Counted from the first letter of the stretch, positions 44,201-57,156 are shown. The stretch is DNA of 64,000 bases from Labyrinthula sp. Ha (GCA_015227615.1 JAALGZ010000016.1:186001-250000); one strand, 5' to 3'. Program-made: numbers and translations. The notes: generated from the letters alone by a model not told the origin.

Positions 44201-47200
44201 TATGAGCCACAGTTTAAGAAACAGTAACAACTGAAAACTCGAGCACAGTTTCTGTTTTAACCTAATTGTACCTGTACCTTAGCTTGAGAATAGTTTGTAT
44301 AAAAAAACTATAAAAATTTCCTACCGTGACCACGTGGGGAGGGAGTGGGTTAATAATATGTCATTCAGCCAAGACAATAAACCTGTTGAACAACTTGAGT
44401 CCAAAGAAATTGTCAATATCTGGGCAATTTTATGCGAAGGAGTAAGTACATACTCATTAAAAATAGCAAAATAGTTATTATTTGGGGTTCAAATTAATTT
44501 TTTATTAATTTTTGATCGATAATTTGCTGTCTCGAAGTGTTAATAGAGTTTCATTTTACTTGTCTTAGAGGAGTTCTTATCAACCCTGCAAGTTTATGCC
44601 AGAGTATTTCGAGATCTTGGTTGGTTTAACTTTCTTAATGAAGACTATAAAAAGCAAATAAATTAAAAGGATTATACAAAAGCGATACTGCTTAAGCAAA
44701 TTCTAGCTCATACCTTGACAATATACTTATTTTATGTGCAAGACAGTTTTCCATCTTTATGCGTTGATAAACGATTTTGATTTAAGGAATACCGTGAGAG
44801 CGGAGCTATGAAACAATTATTTATAAATGCGTAAAATCCATACTTCCTATACCAAATCAGGTTGCTTCCGTACTAGCGTCAGTAAAAAAATAGTGGAGCA
44901 ATATACATTTAACCCTCCCTAGATATTTCTTCAAGGACTTATGTCATGAAGGACTGAATTCTCCAGCATAGTTCCTATATCAATGTTACAAGAATCGTGT
45001 ATTTTCGAGCATGTGTAGTAGGTTGTTTCGTATCATCCTGAGATGATACATCCACAAAAAAAAGTTCTGGACTAATACCCTGTCATATTCGAATCAACCA
45101 CACAAACTCGGTTTTGATTCAGATTCATACTTGACCAGTGACAGCTACTGAATGACTTAGATTTAAGCAAAGCTCATTCTGTTACTCATTGCTTGAAATA
45201 TATGGCACGGTTGTGTGAACTGTGAATTTTTGCTAACATTTTTCAAACATTGGTTCTTAGCGCACTGTTAGATAACAAATGTCGATCAAGTACTTGCAAA
45301 TTTATTCGACTGTACTAGCAGTTGTGTAACAGAATTAGCTATAAATAAATGCAAAAACTTTTAAAAAAATGAATATGGTAGAGTTTAAGGAGCATAAAGT
45401 CATTCGACAGTAACAAGGGATTTTCAACCAGTTTAATTTCTCTATTTGGCTTGATGCAAACTACAACGCTTGTGCATATAGCTACACATCCTCTAGTACT
45501 GTTATTGCTATCGACCTCATTTACAAATGCTCGAACGATATTTACCGACGATTTGCTGCGCAAGAACATCAACTTTAAAGACTCTTGTTAAATTAAGAAG
45601 TTCCTCTGAACACATTGGGATATTCAAACAAGATAAAATGTGTAGACAGTAATTTAAGCTGAGTTCATTTTGTAATATCTTTAACCGGTTGAATATGAAC
45701 TCGAACTCTAAACATAATCTACAGAAAATTAATCAAATAAAAAGCAAAGCAGAATTTCCCAGAGCTTGTAAACATTCCTCTAAAAATAGAATAATATAAG
45801 AGCAAGAAATACTAATGATGTATCCAACGATTAAGAAACTGTATTCTATGCCCTAACTATAACATAGGAATAATATTATCCTGAAGAAATCACAGTAGTT
45901 GTATCTTAAAGAATGGTAAGCGTCCAAGAGATTTATAGATAAGAATGATGGGATATAGTTCAAAGGAAATTATATCGGGATCCCTTTAGTGTACTAAGAA
46001 AAGAAGGAATATATATCGAACCTATTGTGAAACAGAAAAGTAGCGGTGAATGAATTGTTTCTGAATCTTTGTATCGATCTACAATATTTACTTTGAACGA
46101 GTGGGCTAAGCTGGGTTAGGAACAAATATTTAATGACTATAAATAAAAAAGTCAATTTCCTCCATAAAGGGGTTTTAGAATTTATAGATAATATCGAACC
46201 CAAAGGTATGATCGGGATGCAGAATAAAGTTATGATTCTAGTAGCATAATATGGGGTTCAACGAGTAGGAAAAAAACTAATCATGAGTATACAGAATGTC
46301 AAGTCTAATAGAAAGAAACAAGTAGTCACCATGCTCCCTGAAATAGTAAAGAATGATACAGTCAGAACGAAAAGATTCATTGGTGACCCATTTAACATAA
46401 GTTTCTTAACATACACACATATATATATCACAATTAGGTAAACAGAGGAGGTGATTTCATGTGAGATCTGGAGAATACAGGAAATTCATAGTGCAAAAAA
46501 CATAAACAGAATGGTTTCAAACTGTCACAAGGAAGATCTCTCAATTCAACGACTTAGATTAGGCAGCTTATAACTACCACATTTCTAGAAGCATAGGAGT
46601 GAATACTTTACATATGAACGGCGAAGCGAATAATTAATAAATGGAAGCAGGAGGGTGGTTTTCAAACAGAATGGCGCAAAAGTATGTACAACTGTTAGAT
46701 CGTAAAAACAATCCAGAAAAAGAACTCTCCATTAAATAAGATTTTTCCGCAGACAAGACAAAAAGTAAAAAGAAAGCTATAGTAACAGACGTAAGAGATG
46801 CTCTTTTCTAATATAGGTTCAATAATGCAACCCGTCAAGTTTAATTTCTACAGTGCAAAAATTGGACATCTGAAAAATGTATGATCATTTTGGTTGAGAA
46901 CAAAAAAGAAGAAAAAATGAAAGAGACCACGAAATCAAAATCTAATGTTTCACGACTGAGTATAATAACAAGCGTAGAGAAATATACTCTTAATAAATAG
47001 AACATAAGAAAAGCCGTTTCCTATTTAAGAGCCAGTTGTTCTTATACAACTCTCTGCCCTTTCTTCTAATTACTTTGAGGGCAGCAAGGCTTCACGTGAA
47101 AAAGATGCAATGCGGCTGATCCAAGCACCGCAACAAATCATCGTATTTATCTTGGGTTCGTGATTCCCTGCCGACCCTGATGCTGAGGAAAAAGTTCATT

Positions 47201-50200
47201 GTAAGTAACTGTTAGGTTAATTTATGTGCCAGTATTATTACGTAATTCTTTCTCAGAAATAATGTAAATTACATACATAGATTTTAGCAATTCTTTAGAT
47301 AAGCAAACTCAACAGTTTCAAAGGAGATAAACTTTAAACAACTGCAGTATATGAGTGAGACAATTACTGGGCTTAGAACTTTCCTTCATTGAAGTCACGA
47401 GCTTTAAATTTAGTTAAGAGAAGCGAATCTTCCAATTTAACACTAGTAGAGACTTCATAGAGATGAGTATGACTTACTATGGTCTGTTTAACGAAATAAA
47501 TCCAGAAGCCTTTAAATATTCGCTTTGCAGAATAATTTTAAGATAGTTTCATTGTTGTAATTTGTAAGAACTATCTACTAGTGCGGTGTTGGCTAGCCCA
47601 ATGTTTCTATGTATTAATACTCTTAGGTTCCCTACATTTGAGTCTTCTGAGGTTTGGCTTAGCTCGCTTGTATATAACTAGCTCAACAACATTCTGGCAA
47701 AGACAATATCTGTTTAAGCTGTAGGATTTATTCAGGGTACCCAAGAGGCATGGCCATTTTCATTTTTCTTCTTATTAGAAAATATGTTGCATGAACACAT
47801 AGAAACTAATAAAAACTATGTAAACCTTATTTATAGTTCAGCGTTCCGAGAACATTAATTTTTGACACTATTCGAATTATCAGAATAGCACTTAATTAGA
47901 AACTTTTCAATGCTTGATAGCTGTTGGAGAGAAAAGTGACGTTTGGGAATTTTCTTAAAAGCGACATTGACAATTTATGTCATTTTCAGTAATAGTGACG
48001 TTCCTGAACCTTAGGTCAACAAAATACTCAGTAGGTAGTATTACTAGATAGTTATGCCCGATTTCCTTATGTTTATAGATCCGGTCACACGTCGAGAAAG
48101 TATAAAAACTAGTTCTGGTCACAAGAGTGACTTTGTCTTAAGGACGTTACTCATGTTTTGACCTCTATGTCCAAGTAACACCTAGAAGATAGCTATTTTT
48201 AGGAATAATTCCTTCCTGATCAGATCTAAGCTTCTCTGTATTGAAAGCCGAAGCAGGGCTTTGGTGGTTTCATGTTTTTGTGTTGTGCATACAATTGTTA
48301 TGATAACGTATCACACGGGTTGTCCTATCTAGAGACTTTTACTGCGGGAAAGCCCTGTATTTTCTGCTTATACAAAGCATATATGAAAGTTTTTAAAAGA
48401 GTTGGCTTCTGTTTTATTTCATTTACAATTCCCGTTTAAAACAAGAAAACGGAAGTCTTTTCTATATTTACTAAGTTAAAGGTACACGTGGAAACAGAAC
48501 TATGAGAAACTAGTTCTACTACTTATAAAAGTAAAAGTTTCTAACATGTTTCACATCTTACTCACGACCGTGGTAGTACCCGTTAACATATGCATCGTGA
48601 GAAAAGTTAAGAAAAAGCCTTAACTTGTAATTGGCACATGTTTTGGGATTGGATATGAGGCAATCCTTACTTTCTGATGGTACATTTAGACACCTAGCGA
48701 AACATGTATTGTTATTGAGAGTGTGACTTCGAGAGCACTAATAGTATTTGCCTATGTAGCCCAACAATTGCTCATGCAATATCTTCCAACATATTGGTGT
48801 ACGATGAGTTATATACCCCTTAATAAAACTAAGAAATTCTAGGCTTTCTGGAGTAAAGTGTAAAGTTTTACAAGACAATTTTCAGGATGGATGCTCAAAA
48901 TGAAACTAATTAAAAGTAACAACCATGTATTTCTTCTCCCTAAAGCTAATGGTTAAAAATAGACACAAAGTTGTGTTTTATAGTATCCAGTTGCTTAGGC
49001 AGTATGACTTTCAAAGAGAAGGTTAAGGGGAGCAGTTACCAAGCATGAACCTGAAAGCAAGTTTCAGCTATTCTATCGACAACAGCAGCACGGCAGACTA
49101 GGCCTCGGGGGCACAGAGTTATTGTATGTATACAATTATTACAAAACTAATTCATTTACCTCTATATATCCGATTTTCACCCTCCATACCCAGTATGTAT
49201 GTGGATATCATTACAAGACTTACCAAATATATTTGGACTTTCTAGTTAAGACGCCGGGAGGGCGCCAGTGGGTGTTTAACTGAGCGCTACGACAAAAATC
49301 GTGTGGAAGTTTGTAAGTATTCTTATAGAACTACAATCGCTTTTTTTATCTTTTCTGATTATTACGTAAGTAAAACGATTGCGGTTAAGTTCTGGTTTAG
49401 TACAACTTGAGCCAAAACGGTGTGTGAGATTGTCCTAATCGGGATTTTTTTTGGGACAAGATAAAACAACTATCTAACGAGACATTTAAAAGAAGACATT
49501 GACTCAAGAAGATGTAGATATAGGTTTTCTTATCAATACATGTTAGTGCGACATTTCTACTACTAAATGGTAAGGACTTTTTATAGCAAATGTGATGTAG
49601 AAAATTGAGGGAATTGTATTACGATAGGTTACGGTTTTTCTCCTAGAAACAAATATGCAGATGTCTCTGATTTTCAAGGAAAATGCTTATTAGATATATC
49701 AAGGTAAGATTTAAAGTTTCTGGGTTTTAAGGTTATATAAATTCTAACTACTTTACTCATTCAAAACACAAAGTACTGAGTAAGGCTCTATATACATGGT
49801 TTTCTCCAGATTTCTCAATGTTTGGCGGTATCAGCCAAAAGAGACTCTAAAAAATAGTGTCACTCCTCTACATGTTCAACTTGACAAAGAGAAAATAATT
49901 ATTTGATTTATTTTTTTCAACTCAATCCTTATCAAGGTGTCCTAAACCTTGGATATGATATAATATTTTCTAATTATATTAGGTTAGTATTTAAATATGA
50001 GACGGGATATAGTATATCGAGAGGTATATTTCTTCCCACGGGATATTAATGGTTAAATGAATTTCTCAAATTATTAGTGTAATATAATCATTTCTTAATT
50101 ATTTACGTCAATAATATTCATATTTCCTCAAGTTCTATACTCAACAAAATTATTCGACATACAATATTCATATCGGACTTAAACTTAAAACGTATCAGTA

Positions 50201-50640
50201 AATTTGTAGTATGGTAATAATTTTATTGCAGTAGATATATTCACAATAGAAAGATTACTAAAACGTATCTTAAGCGATATATATAGTATATAATAGTCTA
50301 TTCCCCAACTATATACGACCATATCACTGTACAGTTACATAATACAGTCGGTAATGAAAATCCGATACCGGTTTTTTTATCATAGTGATCATCCCACCCA
50401 ATTAAAATTCCCGTAATTTATTCCCTTATTGTGTTTACTCTGGTCATCTCTTGGGTGAACAAATAAGCAGTAAAACGTGGCTTCTAATTCGTACAAGAGT
50501 TGTTTTCCCTTTTTCTTATATAAGTAAGAGAATCTGATATATAAATTCATTGGTTTCGCCCAAAATCTAAGTGGAACGACTCTTAATTATTCAAGATAGT
50601 TCACTAAAACGAAGTTATTAAAAAAGAAGCCGAATAGCTT
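38270..50640. other. 12.4 kb without recognisable genes
   Basis: No frame above 120 codons, no domain and no tRNA-like fold seen. It consists of AT-rich sequence with homopolymer runs; the last part (about 49.9-50.4 kb) is especially AT-rich. It may be old, fully eroded mobile-element debris, but I could not place any family. Confidence 0.5.
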
Positions 50641-50676
50641 GATTAATCACTCCTTTTCTGAGTTTACTTCTTTTAA

Positions 50677-52306
50677 GTGAATAATAGGACGAATACGGAA
50701 ACGAAAAGTACGAACGAAGACATTTTACAAAATCGAATCAAAAACTTTTTATCTCACGCGACGTACTTTTACATGGATAACGATCAAACGCAAAAGGACG
50801 TAAAAGAAGAGTATAGGGTCGCAAATCCCATTGTCCCTGAGTTAGAACCTCATAAACCACCACTCAATCTTCTTTCTCCACAAGAACACTCGTCACAAAT
50901 TCCAATTCAAGTTTCCGACACCCCATCTCCTTCCTCTCATACGACACAAGACGAAAATACCATACACCCACCAACACAAGCAACTCCTCCAAACTTACTA
51001 GAAGGAACTATCGCTGCAAACGAAACCCAAACAGAAGAATCAGAACCAGAACCAACAAGAAATAAACCGGAAAACTCTTTGAAACGGCCAGCGGAAAATG
51101 AAGAAGAAAAAAAAGCAAATGAAACAATAGCTAAACGGTTACGGCGTTTTGAAGAGATGAAAATGGTTGCTTTAAGAAATGAGAGTGTTGGAAAACGACC
51201 ACCTAAAGATATGAAAAGATTAGATCCGACTTACTGGTATGAAGTACTTCGTGTTGCAAAATGGGGTGACACACCTGCTTTATTATTAACAAGAGGGGAT
51301 CAAGTAGATAAAAAGTTATTACATCCAGTATTCAGTACATATTATACAACTGCAGGAGCAAGTGAACAAGTGAATGTTCAAAAAACAGTTACAGAAAGCA
51401 AACAGGGACAAATTACAGGTGTATCTTTTTTATGACCACTTATTTTTAGAAACTTCTCCTCAGACTGAACACAAACAACGCACAAAAGACTCTCCTGAGG
51501 AACAAAGCTCGAAAAAACAAGGAGAACCTGCGTTTTATAAACCACCAAAAGACTTTTTATTGTTTGATTTTAGAGCAGGAGATAAAGTTAGACTTACAAG
51601 AGTTGGATATTCAAGAAGTAGGAATTTAGTTGCGCAAGCAGTTGCTATTGAACCAACCGCGAAACCAGCACAACCCACTAGTTTTTCTCAACCAAGTCAA
51701 TCGAATAACTTTGCTCAAAATATACTTGCTAATGCTTTTCAGTCTTCTTTTATGCAAACACAATCAAGAGATGGAGGAAGTGCTGGAGGACAAATGCTTC
51801 AGCAGCAGATACTTTCACAGATTACACAAAGTCCATTGAATAGTTTAGCACTTATTGGATTAAATACTTTATTGAGTAACCAAAACCAACAGGGTGGACA
51901 AAATATTGCAAATGCGAATAACTTGAGTAACTTATTGCTTGCTGGACAACTTTTACATCAGAATCAACAGCAGACGCAAAGCAATGCTGCTTTGGGATTG
52001 GCAAATTTAGCAAACTTGACAAACAGTTTTGGAAATAATACGAATAGTAATGATTTGCAAAGAAGTTTAAACTTACTCAGTGCCTTAGGTACAAATAACG
52101 GGAATAGCAGTAGCAGTAACAATATCCAAACTAACCTTGCAGCTTTGTCACAGTTGTTGAACAATACACAAAACCAAAATTTGGCGTCGAGTCTGAGTCA
52201 GGGAAGATCAAGCACAAATACAACATCTTCGGAAGTCCAAGAAACCCATAGCCGAGGTAATAATACACAAGTTGATCCATCGAATGATAGACTTAAAGAG
52301 AACTAA
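50677..52306 (+). CDS. Unknown protein with Asn/Gln-rich C-terminus, one 31-nt intron
   Basis: Coding sequence follows an in-frame TAA (50674-50676). The first ATG in frame is at 50773, yet the preceding 32 codons look coding, so the true start may come from an upstream exon (TTCTTTTAAG at 50667-50676 could be an acceptor). Exon 1 ends at 51418, a 31-nt intron follows (51419-51449) and exon 2 runs to TAA at 52306. After a Pro/Thr-rich, charged N-terminus there is a more ordered part (LDPTYWYEVLRVAKWGDTPA; KPPKDFLLFDFRAGDKVRLT). The last 200 residues are rich in Asn, Gln, Ser and Leu (LANLTNSFGNNTNSND), a low-complexity, possibly condensate-forming tail. I do not recognise a family; a nuclear or RNA-related role would be a guess. 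Confidence 0.72.
51419..51449 (+). other. 31-nt intron
   Basis: Donor ACAG|GTGTATC, acceptor TTATTTTTAG|AAAC. Splicing joins ACA G to AA ACT and unites two overlapping frames into one protein (QIT-ETSPQTEHK). Unspliced, the first frame stops within the intron. Confidence 0.85.
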
Positions 52307-52335
52307 ACAAAAGGCGTAAATACAGTTGAACTGTC

Positions 52336-52351
52336 TATATATATATATATA
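52336..52351. repeat. (TA)8 microsatellite
   Basis: A simple TA run in the 122-bp gap between two convergent genes. Confidence 0.9.
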
Positions 52352-52428
52352 CACATATTTATAGCGACTTTCTTATTGACTATGTTTTTAAATAGAAAGA
52401 TAGTACAAATATATAAATATCATATAAA

Positions 52429-55400
52429 TCAGGAAGAACCAAATTTTTGTATGATATACTTTATGTAATATCCAAGCTGCTCTCCTTCCTTCGTACTCTT
52501 TGAAAATAACACATATTTTTTGCTATTCTTCTTTGATGTATTCTCTTTGTACTCAACTTTCAAAAATGGAACAGAGCGAACCAAAGATTTAGTGTATCTT
52601 CCAAGCTGGTTAAACGTGGCGGAAAATATTATTGTCTTATCTTTTTTACGGATTAGTACTTGTTTCTCACTTCCATCAACTTCCACTTTGTGAGTCTGAG
52701 GGCTGGATTGTGAAGGAAGGATAACTTGACATAGAGTGGAAAATCTGACAATAGCATCTGGAGTCTTTGTAAGGTACTTATCTAAATGTATGTTGAAATC
52801 TTCTTGTTCTATTTTATCTAGTTGGTTTTCTAGGCTGTTACGTTGTTTTGGGGTCAACCTCTCCAAGGTAACTTCAATTATCCATTCAGATTTAAAAAAG
52901 AAACCCAATCTTTCTCTTGCTGAGTCCTTAGTGTTTTCTTTCCAATCTGGAACCTGAGTACCAAGTAACCCCGCATTTTCTAAATTACCGAATATGTCGA
53001 TTGAAAGAGAAGATGTTGGAATACTAGATGGTAAAAGCCTCTTAACTCTTGAGTAAGAAAAAGATCCATGACCATCGTTCTTGGTATATGCTATAAAAGC
53101 AGCGGCCTTAACCAATATTTGTTCAGGAATGCTTAAGTGATCAAAAAATTCGCCAAACGAGGAACGTAGACTAAGTGGAACAATATTTTCAAGTGAGACC
53201 GCAGCCTGTCTTACCTGTGCTTCGAAAGATTGCCTCCGAACAAACAGATTCGAAAGCTTAGCAAAACTAGACATTACCCCAGTTTTTTGAACGCCTTTGC
53301 TGTCAACATTCTGAATTTTTTGATTAGCAGCTTCGACCATAATACTTCTTAGTGCAGCAGAACAAACCTCTAACTTTCCTTGCACGCCACCTTCCGATGA
53401 CTCGAAAGTTTCTAGAGATGTGACTTCCTTAAGTTTGAACAGGGTCAAAATACCTTCCGTGAAGCGAAAATTGCCCCTTGCCCTTTTTTTAATATATTCA
53501 ATAACTACCTCGTCAATTTTAAGATATCGTTTTGTCAACAAATAGATCATTTCTTCTGTAAATTCTAAATCGTTATGGACTTCTATAAGAACAACATCTT
53601 CCAAGTTAACAAGTGAAAGAAGTTTTGTAAGCGCAGTGTAGTTAGCCTCTTCTGTAAGTTCTGCGTGGCTATTTAGTTGTTGTATTGCCTCTATAAGACT
53701 CAAATTAGCTTGTTCTACGTAAGACATTGAATCGCGTTCCTTCTTTTCTGGCATCGAAAGGAATTTAGAAATTCTTGAGGTCCCAGGTCCAGTTATGAAG
53801 CGTTGTTGAACCTCAAGAAGAAAAAACATTGGAAGGTGTTTGTACTCCTTCATGAAAGTTGTAAGTCCCTCAAGTGAGCTATGATCTAGTTGTTGAATAT
53901 GGGCTAAATAAATTAAAGTGTCAAGATGCTCTTGCCTAAGTTCTTTAACCAGAAATGCTAGAAATGTGTTCAAACCATTCATGAGTGGTTCTTGGGTCTT
54001 TTTATCTTTGGCAAATGGTTCGACCGGTGCCTCACTACTTAAATTAGTTTTGAATGCATTCTCAACAGGCTCAACATTCCAGGAACTAAAATATGTTTTA
54101 TTCTTTCCTTTATTCTTGCGAACAAACTCTTTCACATCTTGTGGCTCTTCCTTCTTTGGTGGAGAAGTTGCAAGAGATGGCGCATTAGCAACAGGTCTAA
54201 CACTCTGCCTCCTCTTGTTGTTAACAGGTGCTATGTCGAAAAATTTCCTGACCGCTTCCATTCTGCTTTTATTTTTTACCTTTTTACTCAAACTTCCTTT
54301 TCTTAAGCCTTTTATTTTATTAAAGCACTTATTAAAAAGACTAGTCATGAATTCTTGTCTTGCCTTTTTTCCAGTATATTTATGAGGTCGAACTTTCTCC
54401 AAGATATTAATAAGTTTTTGAATAATCAACCCATAAATCGTAAATGGCCTATCCTGTTCCGCCCTCTTGTATGGGACTCCACCAGCCGCAACAAATGCAG
54501 TTGTTGAAGTCTTCTGTACGCTCTCCATAAAAGAGGTAATTCCAAAACTTTTGCCAACGCCCTTGGCTCCCTGGACTATCGCGACACGCATTGCGCGCTC
54601 AGTATCGGGCTCAAGTTCTATATTCTTAAAGTATTCGTTGGCAATGATTTCTAATCTATCGCAAAGACTAAATGCATTTTCTTTGAGACTTTCTCTGGTG
54701 TATGTGTTGTTAAACATTTCTTCATTTTGCAACACGGTCTGTGAAAATGATAACCAAGTTCGCTCCAGGTTTCCGTCTACTTTGTCTAGAAATGAAGCTC
54801 GCTTTTTGGCCAAGTCGCTGTCCTTTAACATCCAAAGATTAACGTGCGTTCTTTCCAAACCAAAAGTGAAACTCCCCTTTAATCGGTCGATACTAATACG
54901 ATCACTAAGAATTACATCATCGCAGAGCAATGAAAAATGGTGGCTTAATTTTTCCACGTCTAATCCAGCAAGGCGTTGCTTCAACACATGGTGCTTAAGA
55001 TCTCCAATTGTCTGAAAATTCGCCGAATCCAAGTCCACATATGTTTTCCAGTTTGCCAAATGCTTACCAAAGAAGCTTTGAATTTCTTTGAAATCAACGC
55101 TTATCAACCTTTTATTTGTTTCCTGAGCAACGGCTAATACACGCTCTCGACTTTTATCCAATTCAAATTTGCTTACTTTCGCTGTAATTCTCTGTCCTAC
55201 GGCATTCTTCAAAACTTCAACTTCCATCTGTCCAAGTATGCCTTGGATCTCAGCTCTAATTGGGTCTATCTTAGGCTTTTTGTCAGTTAACAACATTTCG
55301 GGAGCAATTTGCATCTGTTTCGTTGGTAACTTAGCCCTTCCAGGATAAAATGCGTAAACCTCACCAACGCCTTTTAGAGTAAGTCTCACTTCTCGAAGAT

Positions 55401-57156
55401 CAAAGTCATCTCTTAAAGATAGTTTTGTGTTCTCATCTACAAACAAAATGCTTCCCTTCTTGGCTTCTACCATCAATCTAGAGGCTGTATTAATACTAGC
55501 CCCCATGACAGAATATTCTCGCCTATTTGTCTTTACACTACTTCCCACAACACCAGTGTACACCTTACCAGTACTAATGCCAACATTTCCACCCACTTTC
55601 AGCTCCTTCAACAAACCAAGAACCATCATGGAGCACAATAGGGCCTTATCAGCATCTAAGTCTGTGGCAAAAGGTGGTAATCCAAAAACTGCAAGAATTG
55701 ACCAGCCCTTGTCATCAACAAGAAACTTATTTACGGTTCCTTCATAATTGGAAACCGCTGCCTGCAACGTTTGATATAAACTGTTCACCTTGTTAAGAGT
55801 CTTACTTTTCGCTCCATTTTTATGTTCAATGAACTTAGCAAGAGTAGCGGGAGGGAGTTCTAAATTGATAAAAACCGTTGTGCAAAATCTTAATTCAGAG
55901 AGCCAGGTTGCTTTTACAACATTATTCAAATAAGGCAACACAGAAAGGGGCAGATAGTTGCAAACTAACTTCGACACTTCCTCTAGCTGCACAATGTCCT
56001 CTTGCAAAGGATTCTTTGCCACCATTACAATACTAGGCTCACGCTTTTTCTGTTCTGATTTTTCTTCCACGGGTACAGGCATTCTCCCCACTTGCCTCTC
56101 AACCTTGTAAAAACTCATTCGTACATCCTGAGGTGCTACACTTGTTATTGAAAAAGCAGATGGAGAGCGTTGCCGTTCAGGAGTTGAAGCCTGGCCAAAA
56201 AAGCTCCCTCTGTTCCCATGACGATGCGAAAATATAGCAGGAAAAAAAGATCGTCTAGGCAATTTTCGACTCTTCTTTCGTCGAACACTAGAACCCAGCT
56301 TTTGCAGCACCGACGGCTTAGATTGCGCCTCATGACTTAGATTCACGCTGGAAGTATTACTACCTCTGCGCTCTCCAAAAAAGTCAAGCTTGAAATATTT
56401 ATGCACAATTTTTTGAACATCTGCTGTAATCATGGTCTCTCCTGGCTGACATTTTCCCTCAGCAGCAAAGGCCTCATTTAGTGGGTTGCCTGCTGCAATG
56501 TACTCTAGTTTAGTATCAGTCAAGAGTCCAACAGACCCACCAATGTGATATATGGTTACTCTTCCACATGAAACCCCTATTTTAACTTTTGGTGTTATCC
56601 TCTCTGCAACTTGTTTATTGTCACCGGAATGTGGAAGTTCGTACGTAAAAAGATCCCTGTGTGTGTCGTTGGCAAAACAAACAGCTTCATATATTCGCCG
56701 GTTCTTATTTTGCTGGCTGAGGTTATCGTATGGAAACATCATTATCATTGCGTCCCCTGCAAATTTTAACACATCTGCATTATAAAGCTTTGCGCGTTCC
56801 AATATTTTGTGAAATAACTTGTTGATGATTAAGGCTAGATGCCCAGCACCGTCAACATAATGTGCTAGTTGAACTGTTAGGTTTGTATATTTGGCAACAT
56901 CAATGAATAAAATAGCTCCGTGCATATCTTGAATTAATGGAACCTGTAAATCCTTGTTATCATCTTCAACCATTGTGTTGAAATACTCTTTAATAACTCC
57001 AGGAACGAACTGTAGAAGGGTCTGGTTTTCTAAATGTTTCTCCTCCGTGGACGTAGCCAAATTTTTACGCCTTATGACACTTTCATTTTTTTTTAAGTCA
57101 GGGTTGTAGTCAGCGAACAGGTGGGTTTCATCCACATCAACGCTGCCTTTCTTCAT
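52429..57156 (-). CDS. Soluble adenylyl cyclase-like protein (two cyclase domains plus ATPase)
   Basis: 1575 residues from ATG 57156, close to the length of animal ADCY10. The first class III cyclase domain (about 78-255) has both metal-Asp motifs, LFIDVAKYTN (D86) and KFAGDAMIM (D135). The second (about 415-605) has VGISTGKVYTGVVGS and GASINTASRLM, where Asn and Arg four residues apart match the transition-state pair of sAC. An NTPase domain follows with P-loop GAKGVGKS (about 859-868), then a long helical region as in sAC. Such enzymes make cAMP from ATP and are often bicarbonate- and Ca2+-responsive; regulation here is not visible. There is no signal peptide or membrane helix, so it is likely cytosolic or ciliary. 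No intron is needed. Confidence 0.9.
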   Translation of the reverse strand: MKKGSVDVDETHLFADYNPDLKKNESVIRRKNLATSTEEKHLENQTLLQFVPGVIKEYFNTMVEDDNKDLQVPLIQDMHGAILFIDVAKYTNLTVQLAHYVDGAGHLALIINKLFHKILERAKLYNADVLKFAGDAMIMMFPYDNLSQQNKNRRIYEAVCFANDTHRDLFTYELPHSGDNKQVAERITPKVKIGVSCGRVTIYHIGGSVGLLTDTKLEYIAAGNPLNEAFAAEGKCQPGETMITADVQKIVHKYFKLDFFGERRGSNTSSVNLSHEAQSKPSVLQKLGSSVRRKKSRKLPRRSFFPAIFSHRHGNRGSFFGQASTPERQRSPSAFSITSVAPQDVRMSFYKVERQVGRMPVPVEEKSEQKKREPSIVMVAKNPLQEDIVQLEEVSKLVCNYLPLSVLPYLNNVVKATWLSELRFCTTVFINLELPPATLAKFIEHKNGAKSKTLNKVNSLYQTLQAAVSNYEGTVNKFLVDDKGWSILAVFGLPPFATDLDADKALLCSMMVLGLLKELKVGGNVGISTGKVYTGVVGSSVKTNRREYSVMGASINTASRLMVEAKKGSILFVDENTKLSLRDDFDLREVRLTLKGVGEVYAFYPGRAKLPTKQMQIAPEMLLTDKKPKIDPIRAEIQGILGQMEVEVLKNAVGQRITAKVSKFELDKSRERVLAVAQETNKRLISVDFKEIQSFFGKHLANWKTYVDLDSANFQTIGDLKHHVLKQRLAGLDVEKLSHHFSLLCDDVILSDRISIDRLKGSFTFGLERTHVNLWMLKDSDLAKKRASFLDKVDGNLERTWLSFSQTVLQNEEMFNNTYTRESLKENAFSLCDRLEIIANEYFKNIELEPDTERAMRVAIVQGAKGVGKSFGITSFMESVQKTSTTAFVAAGGVPYKRAEQDRPFTIYGLIIQKLINILEKVRPHKYTGKKARQEFMTSLFNKCFNKIKGLRKGSLSKKVKNKSRMEAVRKFFDIAPVNNKRRQSVRPVANAPSLATSPPKKEEPQDVKEFVRKNKGKNKTYFSSWNVEPVENAFKTNLSSEAPVEPFAKDKKTQEPLMNGLNTFLAFLVKELRQEHLDTLIYLAHIQQLDHSSLEGLTTFMKEYKHLPMFFLLEVQQRFITGPGTSRISKFLSMPEKKERDSMSYVEQANLSLIEAIQQLNSHAELTEEANYTALTKLLSLVNLEDVVLIEVHNDLEFTEEMIYLLTKRYLKIDEVVIEYIKKRARGNFRFTEGILTLFKLKEVTSLETFESSEGGVQGKLEVCSAALRSIMVEAANQKIQNVDSKGVQKTGVMSSFAKLSNLFVRRQSFEAQVRQAAVSLENIVPLSLRSSFGEFFDHLSIPEQILVKAAAFIAYTKNDGHGSFSYSRVKRLLPSSIPTSSLSIDIFGNLENAGLLGTQVPDWKENTKDSARERLGFFFKSEWIIEVTLERLTPKQRNSLENQLDKIEQEDFNIHLDKYLTKTPDAIVRFSTLCQVILPSQSSPQTHKVEVDGSEKQVLIRKKDKTIIFSATFNQLGRYTKSLVRSVPFLKVEYKENTSKKNSKKYVLFSKSTKEGEQLGYYIKYIIQKFGSS

